A stretch of 32,971 nucleotides of DNA from a virus. Below the pieces are notes generated by a model. That model was given only the letters and a program-made list of their open reading frames with translations, did no database searches and was not told the origin of the DNA. The DNA lies in the IMG/VR virus record IMGVR_UViG_3300018839_000004, positions 1 through 32,971 of that record; one strand, written 5' to 3'. The position numbers were made by a program, and so were the translations under genes. Of this stretch, positions 14,828 through 21,688 are shown in pieces (within the stretch, counting starts at the first letter, position 1; every line of letters begins with the position of its first letter).

Positions 14828-14853
14828 GGGCCCCCGGGGTGGTCCGGGAGCCC
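14828..14853 (-). terminator. Terminator of the fibre/lysis unit
   Basis: GGGCTCCCGG and CCGGGGGCCC (minus strand) form a 10-bp stem with one G-T pair and a six-base loop, followed by TTTCCTTTT. It lies 6 bp after the stop at 14860. The T-run merges with promoter motif C. Confidence 0.8.
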
Positions 14854-14859
14854 TCTGGC

Positions 14860-15360
14860 TTACTTTCTGGAGGCTTTGAAATGCTGGGCCATATCGGTGG
14901 GGGCCTTTTTGTAGGCTTCAGCCAGCAGGTGCACCAGGGCCCAGTATTCGGAGCACGTGCGGGGCTTGTCGTAGGTTGGGCCGGCCCACCAGCCCGTGAG
15001 CCGGTACAGGGGATGCCAGAGCACCAGGCTCAGGTAATCATACCCCCCGTTCCACGCGTCCAGGTCCTCCCGGGTGATCACCGTGGCCGGGTCGCACGGC
15101 AGCACCTCATAAACCCGGTCGGGGGAACGCTCCAGCCAAATCTCCCACCGGGTGCTCCGGCGTGCTCTCCGCTTGCCTCCTCCCCTCATTTCCACCACCC
15201 GCACCACGCCCTGCTCATCCACGTGGATGCCGGCCCAGTGGTTCCAGTGGGAGCTGGTGGCCAGCCGGATGATCCAATATACCCAGGTCAGGGGCCGGCT
15301 CCAGTAAGCCGGGTTGTGCACGGCAATTTGCCAGCCGGTCCGAAAGTCTTTGGTTTCCAT
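14860..15360 (-). CDS. Permuted papain-like (NlpC/P60, YiiX-type) enzyme candidate
   Basis: A 166-residue protein. The order of likely catalytic residues, SHWNHWAGI (His41) with VVEM (Glu57) and, much later, TCSEYWALV (Cys136), matches circularly permuted NlpC/P60 hydrolases of the YiiX type, where Cys comes last. Such enzymes cut peptide or amide bonds in cell-wall peptides or act on lipids. The open frame reaches into the previous gene, but the ATG at 15360 lies 4 bp after that gene's stop and is the better start. It is the last gene of the unit that holds the fibre genes, before a terminator. A lysis or DNA-entry role is possible; the family call is by motif only. Confidence 0.6.
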   Translation of the reverse strand: METKDFRTGWQIAVHNPAYWSRPLTWVYWIIRLATSSHWNHWAGIHVDEQGVVRVVEMRGGGKRRARRSTRWEIWLERSPDRVYEVLPCDPATVITREDLDAWNGGYDYLSLVLWHPLYRLTGWWAGPTYDKPRTCSEYWALVHLLAEAYKKAPTDMAQHFKASRK

Positions 15361-15364
15361 CGTT

Positions 15365-15916
15365 TTACCAGTTGTCCCCGTAGACTGCCACAAATGCATC
15401 CGTAACCACAAAGTGATAAGGCTTATCAGAAAGGCCCAATTTTCGCCGGATGCCCTCCTCAATCATCTCCTCAATCCCGGGCCGGGGTTCGGGGTTGAGT
15501 TTTGAAAAATGCCACCAGAGCACGGCCTGGAGCTCTCCCACCGTGCGCTGCACCTCCACGGGCTCCAGCAGCGGGTGGGCATGGTGGGGGTAGGTGTCCC
15601 CGGTTTCGTCGGTAACCATCCAGAACAGGAGGTTTCCGGCCTCATCCCGGGCCTGCCGCATTTCCACCCGGGTGATGGGGGTAAAGGTTTCCGTGCCATC
15701 GGCTGCCACCTGCCGGTGCACGGCCGGCAGCCGGGTGGTATCATCCACCTGCATGGGTTTATACTTGCCCAGGTCTACGGTGGGGCTCATGCCTGGCTGC
15801 TCTACGCGTTCGTGCACGTGGATGAGGATATTGGCCTCCCCATCAAAATAAAGTTTGGCCGGCGAGGCAATAAAGGTGATGGCCTGGCCTTGCTGGGAAA
15901 TCGGTATTTTTATCAT
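15365..15916 (-). CDS. Hypothetical protein of the fibre region, 183 aa
   Basis: A 183-residue soluble protein starting MIKIPISQQGQ. The first half is beta-rich (AITFIASPAKLYFDGEANILIHVHE); a later VGELQAVLWWHFSKLNPEP stretch is helical. The ATG at 15916 overlaps the stop of the LamG gene as ATGA, so I prefer it to the longer frame from 15955. Its place right behind a LamG-type receptor-binding protein suggests a fibre chaperone or accessory virion protein. No family is recognised, so this is inference from neighbours. Confidence 0.6.
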   Translation of the reverse strand: MIKIPISQQGQAITFIASPAKLYFDGEANILIHVHERVEQPGMSPTVDLGKYKPMQVDDTTRLPAVHRQVAADGTETFTPITRVEMRQARDEAGNLLFWMVTDETGDTYPHHAHPLLEPVEVQRTVGELQAVLWWHFSKLNPEPRPGIEEMIEEGIRRKLGLSDKPYHFVVTDAFVAVYGDNW

Positions 15917-16749
15917 AACGTAATGATGGGATTGCGCGTAAAATGGTCGCACCAAGCGGTTTGCCCGCTTTGGGGCTGGCCGCCGGCCGCCACCTGGGCA
16001 TCGGTGTAATTAGTGAGGGAACCGTTTTGAAAAGTGGCAAGGCCCGGGTTGTAGGTGTTGGCGTAATCGTTGACCACCCGGCCGTTTTTTTCATTGAAAA
16101 ACCAATAGGCTTGTATGCTGCTCCAGGTAGATTCGGGAGGTGGGGCGCCGTTGCCGGAGTTGTAAAGGGCCGCCACCTGGGCATCGGTCAAACCCTGGTT
16201 AAAAACGATATAATCATCCAGGTACCCGTCAAGCGAACGGCCCAGCAGGAGGGCGGCCGTGTTGGTCATGTTGGGATCATTGATTACTCCCCCCTGAGGG
16301 TTCAATCGGAGTACGCCATTTACAAATAGCTTATAGGCGCCCGTGTTGCCGTTTGCTCCTGAGAGGCCCCGGGCAATTCCATCCCTGGAATAAACTAAAT
16401 GCACCCACTGATTGGGGGCAATGGTGTTTGATGCGTTTAAATCAAATAACTGATTACCATTGAAAATAACCCGGAAAAATGCCGCTCCCATTGCTGTGTT
16501 GGAGTTGCCGGCAATCAGGAAGTTGATACGTGCCTGAGTCGTAACGCCGGGGTCTTTAATGAGTAGATCATGGTTAAAGGTCACGGCGAGGGGATAGGCC
16601 CAAATGGAAAAGGCAAAATCCCCCACCCCAAAGTTGAATTTGCCGTTTTGGTTGATGCTCACGCTGGTGCTTTGCGACCTGAACAACCGGAGGCAATTCT
16701 CGAATGAGTAGAGGTATTTTGCCCGTTGGTAAACCCTTCTTTTTCTCAT
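15913..16749 (-). CDS. LamG/concanavalin-like adhesin, likely receptor-binding tail protein
   Basis: A 278-residue protein whose residues about 35-235 read as a LamG/laminin-G-like jelly roll: FGVGDFAFSIWAYPL, then PNQWVHLVYSRDG, KLFVNGVL, and GYLDDYIVFNQGLTDAQVAAL, the typical closing strand and helix. These domains bind carbohydrates or proteins and are common at phage tail tips. The last ~45 residues contain WSSIQAYWFFNEKNG and an NYTDAQVAAGG echo of the LTDAQVAAL motif, which may reflect a partial repeat. It follows the 409-residue fibre-type gene by 12 bp. It is a good candidate for host recognition; the ligand cannot be told. Confidence 0.8.
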   Translation of the reverse strand: MRKRRVYQRAKYLYSFENCLRLFRSQSTSVSINQNGKFNFGVGDFAFSIWAYPLAVTFNHDLLIKDPGVTTQARINFLIAGNSNTAMGAAFFRVIFNGNQLFDLNASNTIAPNQWVHLVYSRDGIARGLSGANGNTGAYKLFVNGVLRLNPQGGVINDPNMTNTAALLLGRSLDGYLDDYIVFNQGLTDAQVAALYNSGNGAPPPESTWSSIQAYWFFNEKNGRVVNDYANTYNPGLATFQNGSLTNYTDAQVAAGGQPQSGQTAWCDHFTRNPIITL

Positions 16750-16761
16750 GTTGGCGGCCCG

Positions 16762-17991
16762 TTAGTAAGTGAATTCTACCAGCACGTACCCGCGGTTTTG
16801 CCCCGCTTGAAAGACGACATTGGCCTCAATAGTGTAGTTGAGGGCCTGGGCCGCCGTTAGGGCAGCCACGGCCGCATTCAGGTTAGCCACCCCGGAAACG
16901 GGTGCCCCCCCGTTGATGTGAAAACTAACGGAGGCAATGGTGGCCCCCAGCGTGATGGCTGAGGCTGTTACGCGGCGGTTAAAGACGGTTCCCGCCGTGG
17001 TGGCAAGGCCCGCGTAATCGGTGGCCCACTCCCACCTGAGGCCCTCGGCCGCGTTGGCCACGGCATAGCGGGAGAGCTTGCCAAAGAGTTGGAGAAACGT
17101 ATCCGTGTGATGAGGCTGGCCCGGCAGGTTTACATCCAGGCCCGTGGCCGTTATGCCCCTGACCGTGGCGGCAATACCCTCCATAAACGCCTTTATTTTG
17201 CCAAATGCCTCTTGGATTGAATCCGTTTCCAGCAGCCCCCCCAGCAGATTGCCCAGGCCCGTAAGCCGCTTGCCCAACACGGCCGCCCGGGAGAGCACAA
17301 TGGCCGATAAGGTGCCCGACGCCTCACCCCCCACGGGGGGATCAGCCGGGGCAGTACTCCCCCCGGCAATGAGCACCCACCGGCCTGGGCCCGTGGTGGG
17401 GATGATCACTTCCTCATCATCGGCCACCTGGGCAGAATCCCGGTGGAGGGCAAACAGTTTTTTGAGCCCCTTTACGTAGATGAACCCACGATCCGGCCAG
17501 TCCTGGCTGGCCGTGGTGTCCAGGGCTTTGAGGCTGGCCAGGTCGTGGGTGGGATTGAACACCACCCCACGATCCATTTTGAGCAGGATCTGGCTCATGG
17601 CTGAAAAAATGGCATCGGCCGTAAGGGTGGCGCCGTTGGTGCGCCGGAGAGCCGTATCCGTGTTTGGCAGGTGGCTGGGGGAGAGTTCAAACCAAAAGGC
17701 ATTTTCTGCCGGCACCCTGTTGGCGTTGTCGTTTACCTTGCTCTGCCAGAACTTGCTGCCGTGCGTCACCTGGTCACCGGCCCCGTACACCAGGTTGGAG
17801 GCCCACGGTGCTATGGCATCGGCCTGGTCCTCCGGAAAGGGTATTTTGTCCTCCTGGATGTTCCAGGAGGAAATGATCAGTTTACGGATGATGTCCCGGG
17901 CCTGGGCCGGGGTTATCATTTCGGTGATGTTGTCCTGGAATATCAGATCAGCCAGGGCCAGCAGGGCCTGCCGGTTGAGTTGTTCGCTCAT
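16762..17991 (-). CDS. Tail fibre-like protein with carbohydrate-binding-like module
   Basis: A 409-residue protein. Residues 1-55 are a helical N-terminus likely to attach to the virion. Residues about 65-105 (WASNLVYGAGDQVTHGSKFW ... AFWFEL) have the W-x-Y-x-x-GD-x-V ... W spacing of chitin-binding-type CBM5/12 modules. The rest is Ala/Thr/Gly-rich with beta-strand and helical segments, ending in AGQNRGYVLVEFTY. The gene starts in an ATGA overlap with the 186-residue gene and is followed by the LamG gene. Together these form the receptor-binding end of the phage. The fibre call is inferred from composition and place. Confidence 0.7.
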   Translation of the reverse strand: MSEQLNRQALLALADLIFQDNITEMITPAQARDIIRKLIISSWNIQEDKIPFPEDQADAIAPWASNLVYGAGDQVTHGSKFWQSKVNDNANRVPAENAFWFELSPSHLPNTDTALRRTNGATLTADAIFSAMSQILLKMDRGVVFNPTHDLASLKALDTTASQDWPDRGFIYVKGLKKLFALHRDSAQVADDEEVIIPTTGPGRWVLIAGGSTAPADPPVGGEASGTLSAIVLSRAAVLGKRLTGLGNLLGGLLETDSIQEAFGKIKAFMEGIAATVRGITATGLDVNLPGQPHHTDTFLQLFGKLSRYAVANAAEGLRWEWATDYAGLATTAGTVFNRRVTASAITLGATIASVSFHINGGAPVSGVANLNAAVAALTAAQALNYTIEANVVFQAGQNRGYVLVEFTY

Positions 17992-18548
17992 CGTCTACGG
18001 AAACCAAAGGTGAAACCGGGGTTGAAAACTTTACGGGTGCCGGCCGGGGGCACTTCAAACATTCCGTAAAACAGGGCTTTGTGGCTGCATTCGCCGTTAA
18101 AAGTCAATTGGTGGCCATTTTTGCCACTTGCGCCCTGGCCCGTCTCCAGCTTGTGGGAGAACCTCAGGGGCTGCCGCTTGCTGCCGATCAGCTTGCAAAC
18201 GCCGTTACTGTCCATGTAGAGAGCCAGGCACCGGATGCCGGTTAACCGGTCCATCCAGTGCCCGGCGTCGGGCGTGTCACGGGGCACCCAGAGGGAAAGG
18301 CTTTGTTTGAGAAAGTCCCCGTGCTCAGTTTCCTGGTGCTGCTCCTCGTACCCCCCGGCGTCGGGTGCAAAGACAATATCCAGGTAATTGCTCCCGTCCA
18401 CCAGTTCCAGCTCCTGGAGCACGTTGTGGCGGGAGCTGGGGGGCATGGCCACCAGGTTCTCAGCCGGCAGGATACGCACGTAATCCAGGCCGCCCAAAAC
18501 GCCCCCGCACACGCCGTACAGGCCGGTGATGCCCCCCAGGTCGATCAT
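17988..18548 (-). CDS. Conserved hypothetical late protein, 186 aa
   Basis: A 186-residue, probably soluble protein. It begins MIDLGGITGLYGVCGGVLGG; later parts include LELVDGSNYLDIVFAPDAGG, FLKQSLSLWVPRDTPDAGHW and a C-terminus rich in aromatic and basic residues (KVFNPGFTFGFRRR). It looks like Bacteroidota phage structural proteins encoded between tail and fibre genes. Both ends overlap neighbours by four bases, so it is translated with the transpeptidase-like gene upstream and the fibre-like gene downstream. No catalytic motif is seen, and the exact role is unknown. Confidence 0.65.
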   Translation of the reverse strand: MIDLGGITGLYGVCGGVLGGLDYVRILPAENLVAMPPSSRHNVLQELELVDGSNYLDIVFAPDAGGYEEQHQETEHGDFLKQSLSLWVPRDTPDAGHWMDRLTGIRCLALYMDSNGVCKLIGSKRQPLRFSHKLETGQGASGKNGHQLTFNGECSHKALFYGMFEVPPAGTRKVFNPGFTFGFRRR

Positions 18549-19141
18549 GCCAGGTCTGCCTCCTCCAGCAGGGTATAACTGAACCGGTTGCGCCGTAGCT
18601 TTACGGAGGCCTGGCAGAGGGCAATTACTTTGCCGTAGCTCACCGGGTTTTGCACAACCTGGCAGCCGGCAGAGTAGGGGCCCACCAGTTCCAGCTCCAG
18701 GGTGGAGTGGGCCCGGTGGAACTCGATCCCGAACAAACCGGTAACCTCCTTTAGGGGGCCATCCAGCAGGGTGGTGTTTTTGTTGTTGTCCCTCCAGCCG
18801 CTCACCGGCGCCACCTGGTCCAGGGCCACGTACTTGCCTTTATGTGAGCCCAGGGCCCACAGGTCCAGGTGCTGGCCCGGCTTTAGGATGAACGTGCCGG
18901 CAGGGTCCAGGGGCTTTAACAGGTAGTTTGCCCCCGGGTCGGTGGTGCCTTTGTAAATTGAAAAAATTTGCTTGCCGGCATCATCCTTACAGGCAATGAC
19001 AAATAAATCATCGAACCGGTTAGCCTTTCGCTCCTTACTCCGAATGCCGATGATGTTTAAGTGATACGGGCGCCCATCATCAAACCACTGGTAGCCCTTC
19101 TTTGTGAGCACTTTCTGGATTCTTTCTAGCGTTGGTTTCAT
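18545..19141 (-). CDS. L,D-transpeptidase-like cell-wall enzyme, endolysin candidate
   Basis: A 198-residue protein of a type often seen in Bacteroidota phages. An N-terminal YHLNIIGIRSKERKANRFDD and a YKGTTDPG motif (about residues 63-70) precede a C-terminal catalytic-like set: IEFHRAHS (His142) and YSAGCQVV (Ser157, Cys160). This order His ... S-x-G-C resembles the YkuD L,D-transpeptidase active site, so a peptidoglycan-acting role is likely. There is no signal peptide, so export would need a holin. I chose the ATG at 19141: the longer frame would begin upstream of promoter motif D (19170-19188). It is the first gene of the first late unit. Confidence 0.7.
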   Translation of the reverse strand: MKPTLERIQKVLTKKGYQWFDDGRPYHLNIIGIRSKERKANRFDDLFVIACKDDAGKQIFSIYKGTTDPGANYLLKPLDPAGTFILKPGQHLDLWALGSHKGKYVALDQVAPVSGWRDNNKNTTLLDGPLKEVTGLFGIEFHRAHSTLELELVGPYSAGCQVVQNPVSYGKVIALCQASVKLRRNRFSYTLLEEADLA

Positions 19142-19169
19142 GGCTCGAATGTAAGCCGGGCCAGGGCCG

Positions 19170-19188
19170 GAAAGTAGGACCGGAAAGG
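19170..19188 (-). promoter_or_regulatory. Late promoter motif, copy D
   Basis: The minus strand reads CCCTTTCCGGTCCTACTTTC. It lies 28 bp before the ATG at 19141, between that gene and the terminator of the early operon. It is the only copy with TTTC instead of CTC and the only one with iterons beside it. Confidence 0.65.
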
Positions 19189-19203
19189 GGGGGGTATAAA
19201 CGT

Positions 19204-19240
19204 AAAAAAGTGCCTCCCTGCTTTGGAAAGGCACTTTTTT
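19204..19240. terminator. Bidirectional terminator between early and late genes
   Basis: AAAAAAGTGCCT (19204-19215) pairs perfectly with AGGCACTTTTTT (19229-19240). Both strands end in six T, so it can stop transcription from either side. On the minus strand it closes the early operon just before promoter motif D. Confidence 0.85.
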
Positions 19241-19242
19241 GG

Positions 19243-19320
19243 TGGACCCATTCGGGAGTTTTCCGGACCTAAACGGGAATTAATGGACCCATTCGGGAGA
19301 TTCCTGGACCCATTCGGGAG
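19243..19320. repeat. Four phased iterons, consensus TGGACCCATTCGGGAG
   Basis: Three exact copies of TGGACCCATTCGGGAG start at 19243, 19284 and 19305. A diverged copy (CGGACCTAAACGGGAA) is at 19264-19279. Start-to-start spacings are 21, 20 and 21 bp, about two helical turns, so bound proteins would face the same side. They lie upstream of promoter motif D and directly downstream of the gene at 19330-19791. Confidence 0.85.
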
Positions 19321-19329
19321 GTTTTTATT

Positions 19330-19791
19330 TTAGGCGGCCTGCCTGGCCAGGTCGCGGGCAATTTTCTCCTTTGCATCCCTCCAGACTTTGCGCAACGTCT
19401 CCAGGTCCATGTGGTCGGGGTTGAGCTGGTACCGGTCGTAAAACGTGTTGAGAGCATGGTTCTCATTACCGGTAATTTCGATCTGGCCCTTCACCCAGAG
19501 GATGAACTGCTGGCGAAAAAACTTGTCGAGGAAATTGCCCATTGCCCGGGCACTCTCGGGGGTGATGGTTTTGTACTTCAGGCTTTTGGGGAGGGTCACC
19601 TTCAGGGTGGTGAGGCCCTGGGTGTTGAGCTTTGGGGCGTCGAGCCGGTAAGGGCATTTCTCTGCATTCATTAGCAGCAGGGCGCCCATAAAGCTGGAGG
19701 AGTGGATGGCAATGGGCTCAGGGCCAAACTCGGCCAGCATGAAGGCCTTTACGTAGGGAGCCACAGGGATCTCCTTTGTATTCTTATTCAT
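19330..19791 (-). CDS. Last early gene, 153 aa; candidate iteron-binding late regulator
   Basis: A 153-residue protein starting MNKNTKEIPVAPYVKAFML. The middle has LTTLKVTLPKSLKYKTITPESARAMGNFLDKF, and the basic helical C-terminus (LETLRKVWRDAKEKIARDLA) could contact DNA. No family is recognised. I chose the ATG at 19791 over an upstream frame. It stands alone at the end of the early operon: 136 bp of non-coding DNA precede it and four iterons and a late promoter lie just behind it. That placing is typical of late-gene activators, but a replication or accessory role is equally compatible with the sequence. Confidence 0.65.
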   Translation of the reverse strand: MNKNTKEIPVAPYVKAFMLAEFGPEPIAIHSSSFMGALLLMNAEKCPYRLDAPKLNTQGLTTLKVTLPKSLKYKTITPESARAMGNFLDKFFRQQFILWVKGQIEITGNENHALNTFYDRYQLNPDHMDLETLRKVWRDAKEKIARDLARQAA

Positions 19792-19927
19792 AGTTTTAAT
19801 TGCTCGTATGGTCCTAATAAATAGACAGGTGAGCAATTTACCGCCCCTACCCTACTCAAAATTGTACAAATTATACAGGTATCTCACACGTATGATTTTG
19901 GGTCCGAAAAATTGGACCATCACCAGG
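19792..19927. other. Non-coding gap with GGTCC/GGACC inverted repeat
   Basis: This 136-bp AT-richer gap lies upstream of the gene at 19330-19791. It contains GGGTCC (19900-19905) and TGGACC (19913-19918), an inverted pair sharing the GGACC core of the iterons at 19243-19320. A lone GGTCC lies near 19813. The pair could be an operator for the same protein (autoregulation). Confidence 0.4.
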
Positions 19928-20299
19928 TTACCCACTTACCCCTTGGGCTCCTTTCCTCGCCCGCGTGTGGCTGGAAAGGTGGCCGTAGTACCTGGCAGCC
20001 TCAGTAAACTGCCGGCCGCACTCGGTGCACGTGAACCCAGGGCTTTGTGGGGGCGGTTCCGCCGATGGCGCCGGCGCCGGCGCTGCCGGCACGTCAGGGC
20101 CCTTGATCAGGTGCTGTATGTTGAGGTAATCCACCACCGGTACAAGCAACCGATTACAGTGGGGGATCATTTCGCGTACGTAGCCGTTGGCCTGCTGCAC
20201 TTCGCCGGCTGCCATTGCAGCTAGATAGAGGCCACGGATGCCCTCCAGCAGGTTAAGGCGCATTTGTCGTTCTGAGTTCATGAATTGAGTTTGGCCCAT
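19928..20299 (-). CDS. Small protein with a classical C2H2 zinc finger
   Basis: A 123-residue protein. Residues 1-65 are helical, 66-88 a Pro/Ala-rich linker, and residues 89-115 a full C2H2 finger: C91-x2-C94-x12-H107-x3-H111 (FTCTECGRQF ... GHLSSHTR), with the finger's aromatic and Leu core positions in place. The spacing is the classical eukaryotic type, not the shorter Ros type of bacteria. The start at 20299 has a strong ribosome site (GGAGGAGGTG); a second ATG at 20281 overlaps the upstream stop. It sits in the early operon and probably binds DNA or protein; its target is unknown. Confidence 0.75.
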   Translation of the reverse strand: MGQTQFMNSERQMRLNLLEGIRGLYLAAMAAGEVQQANGYVREMIPHCNRLLVPVVDYLNIQHLIKGPDVPAAPAPAPSAEPPPQSPGFTCTECGRQFTEAARYYGHLSSHTRARKGAQGVSG

Positions 20300-20553
20300 C
20301 CTTCACCTCCTCCGGAAACGGTTTGATGTACTGCCCGCATCCGTTCAAGGAACTGCTGGGCATTGTCCTCCCCATAGTCGTGGAGAGCTCCCTGGGCCAC
20401 CCACTCATCCCTGAAACTTAACTTTAACTCAACCTGAATCCCTTTTATACGGGTGGTCTGAATCAACTCATAAAAATCCTCATCATCATTGTACTCCACC
20501 ACCACCAGCACCTGGTGTTCGGAGAACGTGAATAGTTTGGCAAAGTGATTCAT
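20278..20553 (-). CDS. Small early protein, 91 aa, unknown
   Basis: An acidic 91-residue protein. A beta-rich first half (FTFSEHQVLVVVEYNDDEDF) is followed by a helical end (NAQQFLERMRAVHQTVSGGG). It is translationally coupled to the gene before it (TGATG at 20551-20555) and overlaps the zinc-finger gene behind it. No motif or family is recognised. Confidence 0.6.
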   Translation of the reverse strand: MNHFAKLFTFSEHQVLVVVEYNDDEDFYELIQTTRIKGIQVELKLSFRDEWVAQGALHDYGEDNAQQFLERMRAVHQTVSGGGEGWAKLNS

Positions 20554-20738
20554 CAGGCACCTCCCTCTGGGTTTGGTTTGTCCACCTGGGCCTCCAGGAT
20601 GGCATCAATCATGCGTTTCCAGCCAATATCCACCAAGCGGATTTTTACCTCCCCATCCGGCCGCAGCACCGTGATTGTCTCCCCTTTCACCAATGCCTCA
20701 AAATGCTCCCCATTGAGTAAAACCCGGATCTCACTCAT
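20553..20738 (-). CDS. Small early protein, 61 aa, unknown
   Basis: A 61-residue protein with a short beta sheet pattern (IRVLLNGEHFEALVKGETITVL) and one helix (GWKRMIDAILEAQVD). It overlaps the upstream gene by 8 bp and shares TGATG with the gene after it, so it belongs to the same operon. Size and place fit small anti-host or regulatory phage proteins; nothing more can be said. Confidence 0.55.
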   Translation of the reverse strand: MSEIRVLLNGEHFEALVKGETITVLRPDGEVKIRLVDIGWKRMIDAILEAQVDKPNPEGGA

Positions 20739-21021
20739 GGTTCCTCCCTTCCTGCTCCGGGCTGATAATGCGCAGTTCCATGCCGGTGCTCTGGAGAAAA
20801 ATCTCCTGCACCTGGCTGATGGTCTCGGCAGTAAGTTCCACGGGGCCCACCTGCTCCTCCCGAATCTTGATGGTGGCTTGAAGTGCCGGCCGCTGAAATA
20901 CTTGATTTGGAATCTCCAGGTTTATCAGCATGGCCACCTCATCATCCGTGAGGTGGGGCTTTGTTTTGGTGGTTTTGATCCGGCCGGATTCACTCACCAC
21001 TAGGTAGAACTTTGTTTTCAT
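20731..21021 (-). CDS. Small early protein, 96 aa, unknown
   Basis: A 96-residue protein (MKTKFYLVVSESGRIKTTKTKP). A strand-rich first part, then LTDDEVAMLINLEIPNQVF and a helical LTAETISQVQEIFLQ. Its ATG overlaps the upstream stop as ATGA. The pattern of short strands and a KTKP segment recalls small phage early proteins in Bacteroidota, with no assigned activity. Confidence 0.55.
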   Translation of the reverse strand: MKTKFYLVVSESGRIKTTKTKPHLTDDEVAMLINLEIPNQVFQRPALQATIKIREEQVGPVELTAETISQVQEIFLQSTGMELRIISPEQEGRNHE

Positions 21022-21428
21022 CGGAGGGGGTTAATCGGGTGAATCATGGGTAACGATTGATCAACTTTGCCCAGGGACGTGCGTAGTAAAATTGAGTCCC
21101 AGGGGTGGTAAAGGAGTATCTCCCGCAGAGCCGTCCACTCGGCAACGGTGAGGGTGACCTGGCCAGACGTTTGCCGCTTCGCACAGAGGGCTTTGTACCT
21201 CTGATTGAGTTTTTTACGAATAGCGTGCACCACCAGCAAGGTGATGGCACCATGCAAGAGTTTAGGGTGCTGATGGGCCGCCTTTAGGGTAAGAGCCCGG
21301 TCCATTTCCTGGAACTCCTGAGTCGAGAACTTTACCGAGTGGCGGGTGGCCAGGTATTGTATGTTGAGCAGGAGCTGCCCCTGCTCCTCGGTCGTAAGGT
21401 GGAAATTCGTGCCTTGCTTTACATCCAT
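21018..21428 (-). CDS. Early protein, 136 aa, unknown
   Basis: A 136-residue, helix-rich basic protein. It begins MDVKQGTNFHLTTEEQGQLL, and the middle holds AAHQHPKLLHGAITLLVVHAIRKKLNQRY, an amphipathic stretch. The C-terminus ends in RTSLGKVDQSLPMIHPINPL. The gene overlaps both neighbours, 10 bp with the gene before it and an ATGA with the one after. It is encoded soon after the replication initiator, so a role in replication or its control is possible. No family is recognised. Confidence 0.55.
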   Translation of the reverse strand: MDVKQGTNFHLTTEEQGQLLLNIQYLATRHSVKFSTQEFQEMDRALTLKAAHQHPKLLHGAITLLVVHAIRKKLNQRYKALCAKRQTSGQVTLTVAEWTALREILLYHPWDSILLRTSLGKVDQSLPMIHPINPLR

Positions 21429-21688
21429 ACCCCATTTTGAAACTTCATTATCACATCCGTTTTGCTGGGCTCCACCCGGTTGGGGTAGTGGTTTTTGTAG
21501 ATCACGGCCTCCTCCACCCGGTCCACCCGTTTGGCCACGTTGTTTTTGTGCCGCTTGATCTCCAGGGCCAGGCTGTACTCACCCAGCCGGTTTTTCCCTA
21601 GTCCAAAGAAGGGCACCGTGTTGCCATCCACGTAAGTGACTTTCATAACCGTTTTGGCCTTAACTTTCATTTCGTCGGTGATATTCAT
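21419..21688 (-). CDS. Small early protein, 89 aa, unknown
   Basis: An 89-residue basic protein (MNITDEMKVKAKTVMKVTYVDG, then LALEIKRHKNNVAKRVDRVEEAV). Its ATG overlaps the stop of the replication initiator (ATGA at 21685-21688), so the two are translated together. Location suggests help to the initiator, for example as a helicase loader, but it is much shorter than known loaders. No conserved motif is seen. Confidence 0.55.
   Translation of the reverse strand: MNITDEMKVKAKTVMKVTYVDGNTVPFFGLGKNRLGEYSLALEIKRHKNNVAKRVDRVEEAVIYKNHYPNRVEPSKTDVIMKFQNGVWM

Noticed and set aside
15913-19141. Diversity-generating retroelement near the LamG adhesin
   Set aside because: No reverse transcriptase frame and no template/variable repeat pair were seen anywhere in the window.
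19243-19320. CRISPR array
   Set aside because: The repeats are 16 bp with 4-5 bp gaps, too short and close for repeat-spacer units, and there are no cas genes.
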